The notes under the pieces: generated by a model
The model's input: the letters and a program-made list of their open reading frames with translations, nothing else
Told to the model about the DNA's origin: nothing
The model's database searches: none
Part shown: piece after piece, positions 47,801-59,198 of the stretch
Layout of the letters: the number at the start of each line of letters is the position of its first letter
Position numbering within the stretch: position 1 is the first letter of the stretch
Assembly (NCBI GenBank): GCA_027919835.1
Contig: JANVFP010000026.1
Coordinates: 124,001-188,000 of the forward strand
From: Lentinula raphanica
Lineage: Eukaryota; Basidiomycota; Agaricomycetes; Agaricales; Omphalotaceae
Direction of reading: 5' to 3'
Length of the DNA stretch: 64,000 nt
Position numbers and translations under genes: made by a program

Positions 47801-48744
47801 AAGTCGCGGAATCTTGCATTGGGACCAGAATTAGACGCGTCAGGTTCAAATTCACGAGCAGATAACCTATAGCGTCGGTCAGGAGGAGATCTAGATCGCG
47901 AGTGAGAGCGCGAGGAACGGGAAGACGAGGGTGAACGACTGTATGCTCGGGAGCTGGAGGGCGTTCTAGAGCGATAGCGTCTCGGTGAACGCAAGGGAGA
48001 GCGAGGTTTCCGTGATGATTCGGCACTAAAGGAGTTTGCAGGTGGTCGGAAGCTACTTGGTATATATCCTACACGCTCAGGCGACGGGTACTCCTTCGGG
48101 AATGATCTCCTTTGATTGTACGGCGATGCTGGAGCTTTGGTAGAGTACATAATCCGTTCGTGACCTCTTATAGGATACTCAGTAGCCGGATAGCGCTCAG
48201 GTGAAGAACGGCTGCAGAACTCTGTTGAGACAGAGATGATGACTTACAATAAATCACGTACTAATCTTTGGAGGTTCTGCGTTCCCGATCTGGTATTCCA
48301 TGAGAGTTCTTCCAAGGTTCGAACGTCCTAGAGCTCGTGCTTCCGTTGGAGTCTCGCCTACTATGATCTTTAGAAGAGGGTCCTTGGTTGGAATCATAGT
48401 AATCTCTTGGGTGGTACCAAGTCGTGGATTTGTTCCAAGTTACACCGACAGAAACGTCCCGGTATCGGTCATAGACTCCTGGGCTTGGAGCTCTTTGATA
48501 GTCACGATATGGATCCGAATTTCGGTAGGTTTGATAACGGGGAGTCTGATTGTCGTGGACAGGTGAACGATTCATACGACGAGGTTCGAGAGGAGGCGAT
48601 GCTGGTCTGACTCTCTGAGAAAGAATTAGCATCAAAGCTAGCAAGCATATTCCCAGGACTGACTTCATGGTCGTGTAAAGGTCGCCGGGGAAGGTTGGCA
48701 CCAGCAGGTATTGAGGTTGGTCGGGAATCGTAATTGTTGCCCAT
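44801..48744 (-). CDS. SNT1: Snt1/NCoR-like co-repressor with two SANT domains
   Basis: Exons 48744-48664, 48614-48262, 48211-47442, 47385-45836, 45771-45543, 45489-45419, 45364-44801; 1205 residues. Snt1 is the scaffold of the Set3 histone-deacetylase complex. The N-terminal 390 residues are disordered and Ser/Arg-rich (RSRTPSSSRAYSRSPSSSRS). A coiled coil (LQQSLAETFKRRQDDLKNKV) precedes SANT1 near residues 735-785 (DDWTEEEKQIFIDKFAIFPK, QFGAISRFLPNKSTAQCVDF) and SANT2 near 985-1030 (SDWSEAEKDLFLELLNQHGF, GSKTITQCSDYYQAN). Between them lies a basic, AT-hook-like Arg/Gly stretch. The tail is rich in Pro, Tyr and Ala. Placing both SANT domains in one gene through splices at 45836/45771 and 45543/45489 supports the model; the three N-terminal exons are less certain because the sequence there is low complexity. 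Confidence 0.88.
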
Positions 48745-50549
48745 TGCGCATGTGAATCAACAAGGCGTAAAAAAGATAAAAAAGGGTCTCAACCAAGCGA
48801 AAGAATAATTGCAGGAGTTGATGGAGAATGAAAGAATTGAAAGGGATCTCAAGACAACTCGTGTATCTTGAAGTTGTGTGTGGAGTTTGTCGTAGCTGGT
48901 GAAGCTTGAAGTTACTATCCAAGGCGGAGTTTGTGTCGGAGAGCTCGGCATAGCTCGGCATGCTTCTCGGCGACACAGCCGCTTCCGCAAAATCGCGTGG
49001 TACTGATTTGAATTTTGTACCTTATTCTATGCATTGGTCAGGTTGCAAATACAAAGTTTTTCAATGTTACGCTCCCTATTCTTCACCTTGCTTGCAATGG
49101 TCATTGCCCATCCATGACCTCGAGCGCCCGTGCAAAATTCCCTTCTTTGGTGGGTCTGTTCCATCTTTCGCGATTTTCCTTCCTTTCTCAGGTCTTCAAT
49201 CAAGATCTTTCTGGCACCTGCTCTAACCGATACTTGCTTTTCTGTCGGTTGTTGTTTGTCGGGTGTGAGGATTTGTCGGTTAAGATGTCTTTTCGGTTAA
49301 GAATATGACGACTTGTCGGTTAACAGGATTTTTCGGTTGTGAGGTTTTGTCGCTTGTCTTCGTTTGCTTGCTCGACTACAGGTTGGTCGCTTACTCTTAA
49401 CCTCTTTCTCATGCCCAACATTCATCACCTTGCTCACCTTGCTTGCAATGGTCATTGAACGTCCATGACCTCGAGTGGCACCCGTGCAAAATTCCCTTCT
49501 TTGGTGTTTCTTTTCCATCTTTCGCACCTCTTCTCCCTTTTCAAGCCTCCATCTCAGATGATTTCTGCTCTATGCGACTATTTCTTGGCACTTGCAAATT
49601 TCGCCGCTTGTACTTCGTCGCTTGCTACTTGTTTTGTCGCTTGCAACTTCTCTCGCTTCAAGGCTTGACATTTGTGAATCATCGGTTGTCAACCATGTGT
49701 CGGTTGTACTCTGGTCGTGCTCGTTTGCTTGGATGCTTTGGCACTTAGTCTCATCCTCGGGCCTCTTCCTCATGCCCAAATTGACAATGTAGTTCTAAAA
49801 GACTGTGTTTCTGTAGGTTTTTGTCTTCAATTTTCAAGCTTCTTCCTGCTTCTTCACTTTGCTTGACCCGCAGTGGCTGTATCAATCACCCAGCAGTCAC
49901 CTCTCCTCGCTTGAGATTAGTTCATCGCTTGGTCACCTATGGAACACTTTCATCGGAGTCGCTTAGAACATTTTCGTCGCTTCGAACATTTTCATCGCTT
50001 ACAACACTTTCGTCGCTTGGAACAGTACACATGCAGAAGCAAGGTGTTGGACCCCACCGGGGTACGTTGATTGAATTTTGCCTTTCATATGGACGACGAC
50101 ATTGCCTGCAAGACCTGATGCGACTTTCATGATGCTACCTACACAGCACTCGTACTAAGTAGTCACTTCTGGTACCTAGGAGCTAAAAGTTCCCAAGACG
50201 CCAGCAAGACGCTTGGAACGATGAACCAAAGGCGCTTTTCGTTCAAGTAGCCTTGCTGCCTTCGCATCCCACCATATGGTCAATAAAGATTAGTGTCGGC
50301 AGAATTAAACTTCTCGGAATTCGGTGGAACGCTTTCGTCCCATGCAAAAAGGTAACGCCGATGTATCAATTTTATCGACCCTCGCCTTCAGACTTCGTTC
50401 TCAATCTTGATTCTGTTAGCGTTGTCTATTTAGCTCGAAACCTTGCCAGGCCCGGGTATCACGTTGCTAGTTACTCAGCATACAAAAGGACCAGCATTTC
50501 GAACTTTTCGCGTCCGAGTACTCAAGCTGAATACTCAACAAGCCTGGAT
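48745..50549. repeat. Repeat-rich, C/T-rich spacer
   Basis: No gene is supported between the Snt1 and ALDH genes. Two long direct copies lie about 350 bp apart: one starts near 49083 and the other near 49434; both contain GCTTGCAATGGTCATTG, CCATGACCTCGAG and GTGCAAAATTCCCTTCTTTG. Between them a roughly 20-bp unit around TCGGTTAAG or TCGGTTGTG recurs (49240-49345), and an 18-bp unit is repeated from 49959. The plus strand is strongly pyrimidine-rich. Confidence 0.7.
49959..50028 (+). repeat. 18-bp tandem repeat, about four units
   Basis: Units start at 49959, 49977, 49995 and 50013, each like TCGCTTnGAACATTTTCG with one to four changes; a looser fifth copy may start near 49925. The length is a multiple of three, so the unit keeps a frame, but no gene is supported across it. 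Confidence 0.8.
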
Positions 50550-52907
50550 ATGCCTGCGACATTTTCTTACCAGCTCGATACACCCCTTTACAAAGGTGGG
50601 GCAACCGTACAGACAGGTTTGTTCATCGACGGGACTTTTGTGGATGGGTCGAATCATACAACAATCGAGTAAGTACAGACTCCGTAGATGGAATGGTGAA
50701 TACTCATCGAGCCCATCCAGTGTGATCAATCCTTGTGAGCTCACCTTCGAGCAATTGGTCGGCATAAGCTGAATTCAAATGTCCCCAGCTACCGGAAAGC
50801 TCATCACTCAAGTATCCGAAGGGACCGCGAAAGACGTCGATAGAGCTGTGGAAGCAGCCAGGAAGGCTTTCAAGAACTCTTGGGGCCTGAAGGTTCCCGG
50901 TTCAGCTCGAGGTCAACTGCTGTATAAGCTCGCTACCCTCATGGAAGACTCCCTGGACGAAATTGCCGCAATCGAATCACTCGACAATGGTACGTCTAGG
51001 TTAACCGTCTTTCTATCCTTCATTTAGACGAGAACGTTCAGGAACGGCTTTCGGGATTGTCAAGGGATGGGTTGTTCCTTTCTCTATAGGATTACTCAGG
51101 TACTACGCCGGCTGGGCAGATAAAATTAGTGGGCAAGTCATAGAGGTATGAATTCACTTGCTCATGATCTAGTCATATGTGCTAACTTAAATTCACCTTA
51201 GACTGACGAAGGGAGATTGACCTACACCCGACACGAGCCCATAGGCGTCGTGGTACGTGTGCCCTTAATCGAGTCTCCATGCTCATCGCTGAATATCATG
51301 ATAAACTACAGGGCCAAATCATACCTTGTACGCCCCCACGCATTGGGATAACAATTGCAGACTCTAAACGTTGATTCTCATTCCAGGGAATGCACCTTGT
51401 GAGTTTTTCCAATTTCGCTTTCAGATCGTAGGAACGAAATTGACAATTAGTCTATATGTAGTACTCATGTTCGCGATGAAGATCGCCCCTGGTAATGTAT
51501 TCTTTGTACTAGTCCAAGCCACAATTCCCTAACTCCCGCCCAAGCACTGGCAGCGGGAAACACCGTCGTTATCAAGGTAGTATACGAAAACGTTCAATCC
51601 GCTGTGTTGATCATAACGTTGTTCTAGCCCTCAGAATTGACCCCGCTATCAGCATTACGTGTCTGCTCGCTCGTACAAGAAGCAGGCTTCCCTCCGGGCG
51701 TGCTCAACGTAGTTGTTGGATATGGCAACACTGTGGGCTCGGCCATTAGCTCACACATGAACATCGATAAAATTGCTTTCACGGGCAGCACTTTGACCGG
51801 GCGTAAAGTGATGGAAGCGGCTTCGAAAAGCAACTTGAAGAACATAACACTCGAGCTGGGCGGTAAGAGTCCCAACATCATATTTAACGATGCCGACATA
51901 GACCAGGCTGTCAACTGGGCTTGCCATGGAATATTGTGAGCTATTCTTGCAATCATCGACAGACACTCAATGATTGAATAACTTTCTTCTACGAAGCTTC
52001 GCACAAGGCCAGATCTGCTTCGCGGGGTCGAGGATATACGTTCAATCCGGAGTCTACGATGTATTTCTCGCCAAATTCACAACCCGCTCAAGAGCACACA
52101 AAATCGGCGATCCTTTCGGTGCGGACTCTTATCAAGGACCTCAAATTTCGTCTGCACAAACAGATGTTCGTGATTTCTGCTTTTATCACTTGTGGTATAT
52201 CTGAACCGGCTTCAAACTTCCAGCGCATCATGGATTATATCAAGACTGGACTAGACCAAGGTGCTAAAGTGCATCTGGGTGGAGAACGCCACGGTGAAAA
52301 AGACGGGAATTTTATTACGCCTACTATCTTCACGAACACTACACCTGACATGAAGATCGTTCAAGAGGAGATATTTGGCCCGGTGAGCGTCATAATCAAA
52401 TTTGAAGATCAAGAAGGTTCGTGTCTCTTGCCTTGAACTACAGATCCCGTTTTCTCATACACTGGATTCGTCGCAGACGTTATACGACAGGCTAATGACA
52501 CTAGTATGTTTTTCTTCTCCTTCGTGCAAATTTTTCAATACCTATGTCTCTTGCTCAGTTTATGGTCTCGCCGCGGCGGTGTTCACTCAAAATATTACCC
52601 AAGCCTTTGAAGTTGGTCATGCTCTCCAGGCGGGTACAGTTTGGGTAAGTATATTTCGACAACCGACCCCTCAATGCTAATCTAATTTCGGACTCCTCAG
52701 GTCAACTGCTATAACGAAGTCTCCGCTGCGATTCCCTTCGGAGGTTTCAAACAATCAGGAATCGGGCGAGAGTACGGTTCATATGCATTAGCACAGTACG
52801 ATAACATTCCTGTCCGCCGCTTCTTGCCAATTCTCTGGACTAACTTCGCAAATAGCTATGTCAACGTCAAAGCAATGCATATCAATATCGGACACAGGAT
52901 GGCCTGA
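50550..52907 (+). CDS. NAD(P)-dependent aldehyde dehydrogenase
   Basis: Sixteen exons: 50550-50668, 50721-50734, 50789-50989, 51042-51145, 51202-51252, 51312-51327, 51387-51398, 51462-51491, 51545-51576, 51628-51935, 51997-52165, 52224-52416, 52477-52503, 52559-52644, 52701-52795, 52856-52907; 502 residues, the usual ALDH length. It oxidises aldehydes to acids. Active-site elements are intact: Asn in [19 protein letters not shown], catalytic Glu in LELGGKSPN, catalytic Cys at residue 303 in [29 protein letters not shown] and the end [11 protein letters not shown]. Exons 2, 6 and 7 are only 14, 16 and 12 bp. No targeting peptide is seen, so it is probably cytosolic (ALD2-6/ALDH1-like). Confidence 0.95.
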
Positions 52908-53008
52908 ACACGAGACGTTTGCGTTGGACTGGTACTTCATACACGAATCTGAGCTTTTGATTTATGTTTCATGTTACAATAGTATGTACACTTCAAGCCT
53001 TTCTTCGT

Positions 53009-54070
53009 TCAAATCCAGGTAACACTCCACCAAATGATATCCCATTCACCAAGCACACTAAGCTTCTTCCGCGGCCTTGCTTTTACCTCCCATGAAACCT
53101 CCACACTGCCAGGTTCAAAAACTGTAGTCCACATGCTCGCGAAGCTCTTTGCAGAGTGAAATGAGGTCGGTCCCGGATCCAATGTCTGCGCGCGCTGGGC
53201 GGGAACAACCCCATGTGAGCCAAAGATGACTGAGCCCGAACGACGCATTAACAGAGATGCAAGGCGCTTTGCAAGATCCAATTGCTTCTCTACGTTGAAA
53301 AGGTGAAAAACATTGCAAACATAGATCGCGGAAACACGGTGTCGGAGGGGAGTAAGAGAAGTCAGAGACCTGAGGTTGAGGGATTCCAGGCTTGAAATCG
53401 TGCTGGCTTTGTTAGAGGGATCAAATGAGGGAGCGAGGGTAGTGTCATCGAAGATATCACCTCCTACGAAGCCGGCAGGAAATGAATCAGGTGTTGACTT
53501 GAACATTTCATGCCCAATATCCCAGAACTCTGTGATAAAGTGAGCTCAGTGATTATATTGCTTGACTTGTTACATGCCTTTGTACAGATCGATTCCTATA
53601 GTGTTTTCTACAGGCCAACCATCTGCCACTACCTTTCTGAGAGCATTCCCGACTATCATGAACTGATGTGAGCGTGTTGATTGGACGAAGAGTTCGTAGA
53701 GCTTACCACAGCATCCTACATCGAGAAATATCGCATCTGTGTGTGATTTCACGAGCGAGAGGACATGGTGATACTTGGGAGCAAGTTTAATGTTGAATCT
53801 TTCGAAGTTGAGTACTTAGATAAGGACAGGAATATACATTTCAGTTCGTACTTTGTGAAGACAAAGAGTCCTATGCACGGGTAGTTGTGGATCTGAGTAA
53901 GTACTGTCGGTTTGATCTATCATGAAGAATGACGCGAGACGACCAACTCGGTTTGCTTTATTTTGAACGGACGAAATATGTTCCTCGAGTTCCTCTACAT
54001 TGGATATACGCGTAAGGGTTTGCAGTAAGGAAAGATCTTCGGGATCTACTTCAAATCGGGAGCTGGCCAT
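53009..54070 (-). CDS. SAM-dependent methyltransferase
   Basis: Exons 54070-53948, 53892-53852, 53798-53707, 53652-53578, 53529-53009; 283 residues. A Rossmann-type methyltransferase: SAM-binding motif I is IFLDVGCCVGNALRKVVADG, followed by ENTIGIDLYKEFWDIGHEMF and motif III-like VSAIYVCNVFHLFNVEKQLD. Similar stand-alone enzymes are common and expanded in agaricomycetes; the acceptor is unknown. Here the usual GCCxGTDLR reads GCCVGNALR. Intron 4 starts with GC (AAAG then gcatgt at 53577). Its promoter side carries AAGCGCTC and GAGCGCTT near 54201-54226, close to the palindrome seen elsewhere. Confidence 0.88.
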
Positions 54071-54443
54071 TTTGCAGCGGTTGAAGGAGCTGCTTCTCAG
54101 TATGTAAACTGAGATATTCCTAACGAAATAGAAGTTTATGTGTGATTGTCTGTAGAACTGGAGGTGATGGTGATTTGAGAAACTTTAAGGGAGCACTGTT
54201 GAGCGCTTCAATGGTCTTAAGCGCTCGAGTATACGACTCTGTCCAAACAGGACCAAACAGGACTATCCATGGCATCTGGCACGATCCGACGGATTTCTTC
54301 GAGCTAAATACTACGGTGTATACGACGAGGCGATGAAGGTAGTGATATAAGAAACGTTCAAACTGAGAAACCCCTCATCTTTCTGATCCCCACACTTCGA
54401 AGAGCTGGTCTCTGTCAACTTACAAAAATTACGCCTCGTGAAC
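54071..54443. promoter_or_regulatory. Divergent spacer with paired half-palindromes
   Basis: The 373-bp spacer between the methyltransferase (minus) and the secreted protein (plus). GAGCGCTT at 54201-54208 and AAGCGCTC at 54219-54226 are mirror images of each other and one base away from GAGCGCTC. No clear TATA box. Confidence 0.4.
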
Positions 54444-55463
54444 ATGAAAGTTCTTCCTACTTTTACTATCTTATATTTCATCTTTTACTCGTCCCACTTA
54501 CTACCAAGTTGTTTCGCCTTCCCGCTGTCAGAGTCGGGCCTACCAGATGCGAAAACGGTAGCGAGGCTGAAAACGGTACAAAACAATCAGAAAGTCCTCC
54601 TCGGGTACAGGTATATATTAACGTCTTATCCTTTTCCAAGTTACTGCAAGCTCTTGGCTCATCAATCGGGTTTTAGATATGTCACTGAAGTAAGAGTCCG
54701 CACCTTGACTCCATTCACACACCGTAACCTCTTCGACCCCATAGCGTGCATGGGAACAGTATATGTTTGCAGGCAACCAACTGACAGACACTGGAGATCA
54801 TGAGGCCGAGCTTGGAGAAGGTGCATATGTTTATAGGGATATAACACGGCAACCCATCCACGAAGGAAATACCGTTGTGGTACGCTGTTCAGTTGATCTT
54901 CAAAGCCTAATCCCAACCTCTCTGTCAGTGCAAGGTCTCGGTGGATTACGAGAAATTTCGGAATGCACGACGGGCAAGTGCCTTCTGAGCTTTCCAATGC
55001 TCCCGTTCAGCAATGTAACAGAGACTGAACTCTGAATCCTTAGGCATTCATTCCTGACGAGGTTGTGTCCCGCCGGCTTCATTCGCCACCGGGTGTCTAC
55101 CACACAAAAACTGTGATTTGGGATAGCTTCAAACCCAAGGGATCCATTCAAAGGACTTGGGGTTACCTCAAATCTCTTGGAGATCCAGCCAAGCAGACTA
55201 TACTCGCTTCCAGAATTCATGGTTATACCGATAACGATTACCAGGTCCTCATTCCTCCCTACTTCTTGAAGCGCGACGCGAATTCAAAACGGCCTGGAGG
55301 CAGCGGTGATTTAGGGATGGACGTCGAATGTACAATGATAAGTAAGTTATTTCGCTTAATCTCGATGTTCTCTTTTATTCTGAGTATCGTATTAGGTGAT
55401 GCTCCTGAGATAGATGTTCACGTTACACCGAACTGGAGAATGTGGTGGTCAGAGATTAACTAG
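54444..55463 (+). CDS. Secreted protein of unknown function
   Basis: Exons 54444-54610, 54677-54689, 54745-54879, 54935-54973, 55044-55341, 55396-55463; 239 residues. A clear signal peptide (MKVLPTFTILYFIFYSSHLL, cleaved near CFAFP). The mature part has GYRYVTERAWEQ, AGNQL, ELGEGAYVYRD, the C-terminal block YQVLIPPYFLK and GSGDLGMDVEC, ending PNWRMWW. I recall similar repertoires of small secreted basidiomycete proteins without assigned function. The combination GYR, GNQL and LGEGAY loosely recalls small-molecule or ADP-ribosyl-transfer folds, but catalytic residues cannot be assigned and I make no functional claim. Intron 4 starts with a consensus GC donor (CGG then gcaagt at 54974); the other four introns are GT-AG. 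Confidence 0.8.
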
Positions 55464-56305
55464 AAACCAGACCATGAACGAGAATAGTCACGATGGGATT
55501 CGGATGAAGATCCCTCATCGAATACCAGAATCCTTGTGATGTATTTTTATGAACACACATAGATCGAATATCATGCGTCGACTCGTTTCTGGCGGAATCT
55601 GCCAGTGATACATAGCCCTCTGAAACGTACAATGATTATTTCATACCATTGAGGTCATAACTTCATGACTAGAACTACTAAACGATATAAGATGTATGTA
55701 CAAAATAGAGGAAGCATAAGGCATGGAGACAAATCGAATGTAACGTGCTGGATGTGTGCTACAGGATCGTAGAGTTTAGCAATGCGCGCGAGAAGGGGAG
55801 AGGGTCGACTGCGAACGATACGATACGATACAGACAAAGGAAACCATTTTGAGACAGGCGGGAGACAAGAAGTAATACACGGTGTATGTCCAGACCAGGA
55901 GATACCGGAAGAGATGGGGAGCGCGTAATCCGTACGGAGAAGAAGAAGAAGAAGTAAACTTAAGTGATCATAATGTAATCATGCAAGTACAGTATCAAGA
56001 CCTGAAGTGAGTAAAGAGCGTGATGAATAGAAACGTGAAAGGATGAAGACATCGATAGTTGAAAGGACAAAGACCCTAATGATGTCCAGAAAAAGATATG
56101 CTGAATGCGAAGAATAAGAAACATGCTCCTGAAATGAATAGGAATAAACAAAAAAGTCCATCCATGATTGATTCATCGAGGTCATTTCGATCGTGGTATT
56201 TTGCGGAGGTACAGTCCGAGTGACATGGCCTGTACATGGTTATTAGCAATCTCGGAACAAAGGAGCGTACAGGCAGCAAAAACGTACACCCCTCGAGACT
56301 GATAC
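55464..56305. other. Convergent 3' spacer with a GAA microsatellite
   Basis: About 840 bp between the secreted protein (plus) and the acidic orphan protein (minus). A short (AGA)n run of about six units lies at 55938-55955. Short minus-strand frames here show no domain. Confidence 0.5.
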
Positions 56306-58662
56306 CTATGCCAAGGTTTCTCTAGCACCGGCCATTTCGAGCAGAAACTCGCACTGCTCGTACCAGCTCCGTTTGTTCAATGATGGTATCCCCGATCGGG
56401 TAGAGGATGCCTTTTGTCTGCATTTTCCCTTTCCACTCCTGAGGGAAGCTTGTCCCTCAAGCAGTGATGGGGTTGAGACGACACGCGTGTCTAGATACAA
56501 CGTCCGAAGCAGAGCCATCGACTCTGTTTCCATCGTCGTTGTCGAAGACTCACTTTTCGGATCAATTCTGGACGGAGGAGGCGGCAAACTGCTACTGCAA
56601 GCAACCTCCGGACTGCCACACCCAAGGCCTAGATCAACATCCTCAAATTCTTCGTCTCCATCAGGTAGAGGAGGGGATAAACACGTCTTGTCAAAGTCTA
56701 CGCTTCGTCCGCTGCACGATGCCTCAGCCTGTGTGGCAAAGGCCGCGGTAGATGATGGGTTTGTGCCACTGGGTGACTCTATATCACTATCACTCTCGAC
56801 GAGCGTGACGTCCGAGTCATCACTGTTTGTCGTAGTAGAGATCAAAGAGGCAAGGCTGACGACAGAGGAATACATCACTTCTCCCTCCTCAGTATCCTCG
56901 TCCTCGCTCTCATCGCTCGTCGAACAGCTCTCCTCCGGGCAAGATGTTGACTTGGGATCCTCAGTCTCCCCATCGACAACCAAAGTCGTCTCTCCTTCTG
57001 CCTCATCACTCTGTGCACGAGCACGAATGATAGCCCACGCGCGGTTCAACTCGGACAGCCAGAGCACCTTCCTGATAGTCCACAGACCCAAGCCCATACC
57101 CACCAACAAATAACGGTCCGTATGCATACACCATGTTTCGGTGCATGTAGCAGCAGAACTATAGGCAGTCGCAAGGTTCACCATGATAAGGTCACCCCAT
57201 CGAGGATGAATCGTCAACGGCGGCACGCTCGAAGTCGCAATGTCCTCAACGACACCCCCGGATGCCTCCGTCCGTTGCCGACAGTTGTTAGGTATCGACT
57301 CCCGTGCGCTAGAAAACAGAGACGGGAACAGTTCAACTTGATCCTCTTGTTTTGAATCTGGTTGCCAACCCTGTACGACAGGTGCCGGTCGACATTCCAC
57401 CTCGGGCTGCCAACCCTGCACGAGGAGGGAAGTTCCTGAACTCTCTCCACAGCTTTTACTCTCGTGAAGAACAGGAGAAGTCGACATGCCCGTGTAAGCC
57501 TCTTGTTGCGCCTGACAGTCTTCTAACCACACCGTGTATCGTGCCCAATCTTCTTCTCTCAGTGCCCAGAACCACTTGCGATAATGGAGCGCATGTCGCG
57601 AGTAACCTCTGTCAAAGTACAGATGGCGTTGCGGTTGAAAGTTCGGTCGTAATATGAATTCGGGTGGGGGCTGTGATTGCGAAGAGGTAGCTGGATCGAA
57701 AGGCGGGAAAAGAGACAACGGTGAGGGAAGACATGTATATCTTGTACGTGGTTCTGGTGCGTAATCCAGCATGGTTTGGTCTGTTTCACCATTGTCTGTA
57801 GGAAAAGACTCCAGGATAGACTCGGTAAGTGAGCTGGGGGTAATGTGGAAGAGACAGGTGATGGGGAAATGGAAGGAGAAACGGGTACAGGTGTATATGT
57901 ATACACATGTGACGGTTCATATGTCTTTTCTTCTTTGACAGGAACAGCATATACAGCATTGACCGAATCTCCCGACAAATCATCACCGAGGTCTATTTCC
58001 TTGAGAGAGTCCAGGTCTGAATCCGAATCACCCTCGGTGTCTTCAAAACTGTCAAAGTCGGACGACGAGCTCAATGAGATACTGATATCATCAAGGGCTG
58101 GGTATGAACCAGAGGAAGAGGTAGAGAGAGACGACGAGTGGCTGGCTGATGAATTAAGTTTAGAGTGGGTTGTCATCAAAGGGACATCGCCCGTGATAAT
58201 CATGCAATCATCGATGTTTGACCCGCTATATGCAGAATGGAACGCTGCGAGGGGCGGTCCTCCCGTGCCTGTCGTAACAGGACCAGGAGGAATATCAGAG
58301 TCGGAAGTCGAAGTGGTAGTAGACCCTGTGAGCCGTATCTTTTTCAAGATTTCGCGAGTCCATCGGAGAGTAGCAGACGGTGTGCGTTTGTGTGAGCGAA
58401 CCTGTGCAGACAAGTCAGCATCATCCAGGGCGTTGGGCGATTCTAGAACAAAGTCCATGCGACTTTCTGGTCGTGGTGGAAGCTCTTGATTGTGGTGTGA
58501 GTCTTCATGGGATTGGTTTAAAGTAGAAGGCGAATAATCTTGTTGGGCGAGATCGTCGGAAGGTGAATTTTCGATGCGAGCAGGAGTGTCATGAAGAGTA
58601 TGAGTATCGTGAGCAGAGTCCATTGTGGCATTCGCATCTATGAGCGAGAAGAAGAAAGTCAT
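56306..58662 (-). CDS. Acidic Ser-rich orphan protein
   Basis: Two exons, 58662-57905 and 57833-56306; 761 residues. The N-terminal 250 residues are very rich in Ser, Asp and Thr (SGSYPALDDISISLSSSSDF, DTEGDSDSDLDSLKEIDLGD). The central part contains two near copies of VQGWQP and a hydrophobic stretch (YLLVGMGLGLWTIRKVLWL, near residue 490) that could be one membrane helix. The C-terminal part again alternates acidic Ser-rich segments and ends MAGARETLA. No known domain. The splice (donor at 57904, gtatac) joins two long open frames that otherwise overlap out of frame; it is the best option seen but not proven. Long plus-strand frames opposite it are codon-mirror shadows. Confidence 0.6.
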
Positions 58663-59198
58663 CTTGGCGCGTTATGGTTCCTGAGAAATGATACTGGCGG
58701 AAATCTGCATGTGAGAGGGGATTAGAACAATTTACAAGGGAACGAGAGAAACCTATGCACTTGACACCCTGATTGCCAGAAATCTACGCGCCTGGCGAAG
58801 CGGTGATTGTCCCCAAGCTGTCCTCCAGCGAAAACTATTGGTGCCCTGAGCAAAGTTGAAAAAGATTGGTCAAGGAGCGAACCAAAATCCGTTGAATGGG
58901 GTTTAGCCTGTTCGCGAAACAGTAAAGGCGGTGAGGAGGTTAGTTTTTGGAATAATGAAGTGGCGACAAACCTTGAAGCTAGTTCAAGGTGGCTCAAGAA
59001 AGAGCTAGAAAGAGGGGTAAATTGGACCTTGGTGGGGTAGACGCCACATGAAAAAATTTCAATTTGCTCATATCACGAGTGATCCGTGCTCCGATCCGAA
59101 AAAATATACCAAGTTCAACTCAAGCTTTCTTTCTTTCTTTCATGTACAACCTTAGCCTTCTTTCATTCAAGGTTGTAGGTACAAAGATACTTGAACAG
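58663..59198. other. Intergenic region
   Basis: About 540 bp: upstream of the acidic orphan gene and downstream of the 2H phosphoesterase gene, both minus. A (CTTT)n run is at about 59126-59140. No gene supported. Confidence 0.5.

Noticed and set aside
49959..50028. CRISPR-like array
   Set aside because: Units are contiguous 18-mers without unique spacers, in a eukaryotic genome; it is a simple tandem repeat.
57845..58489. Plus-strand open frame of 214 codons (and a similar one at 56373-57113)
   Set aside because: Mirror of acidic/Ser-rich codons of the minus-strand orphan gene; composition matches a shadow frame.
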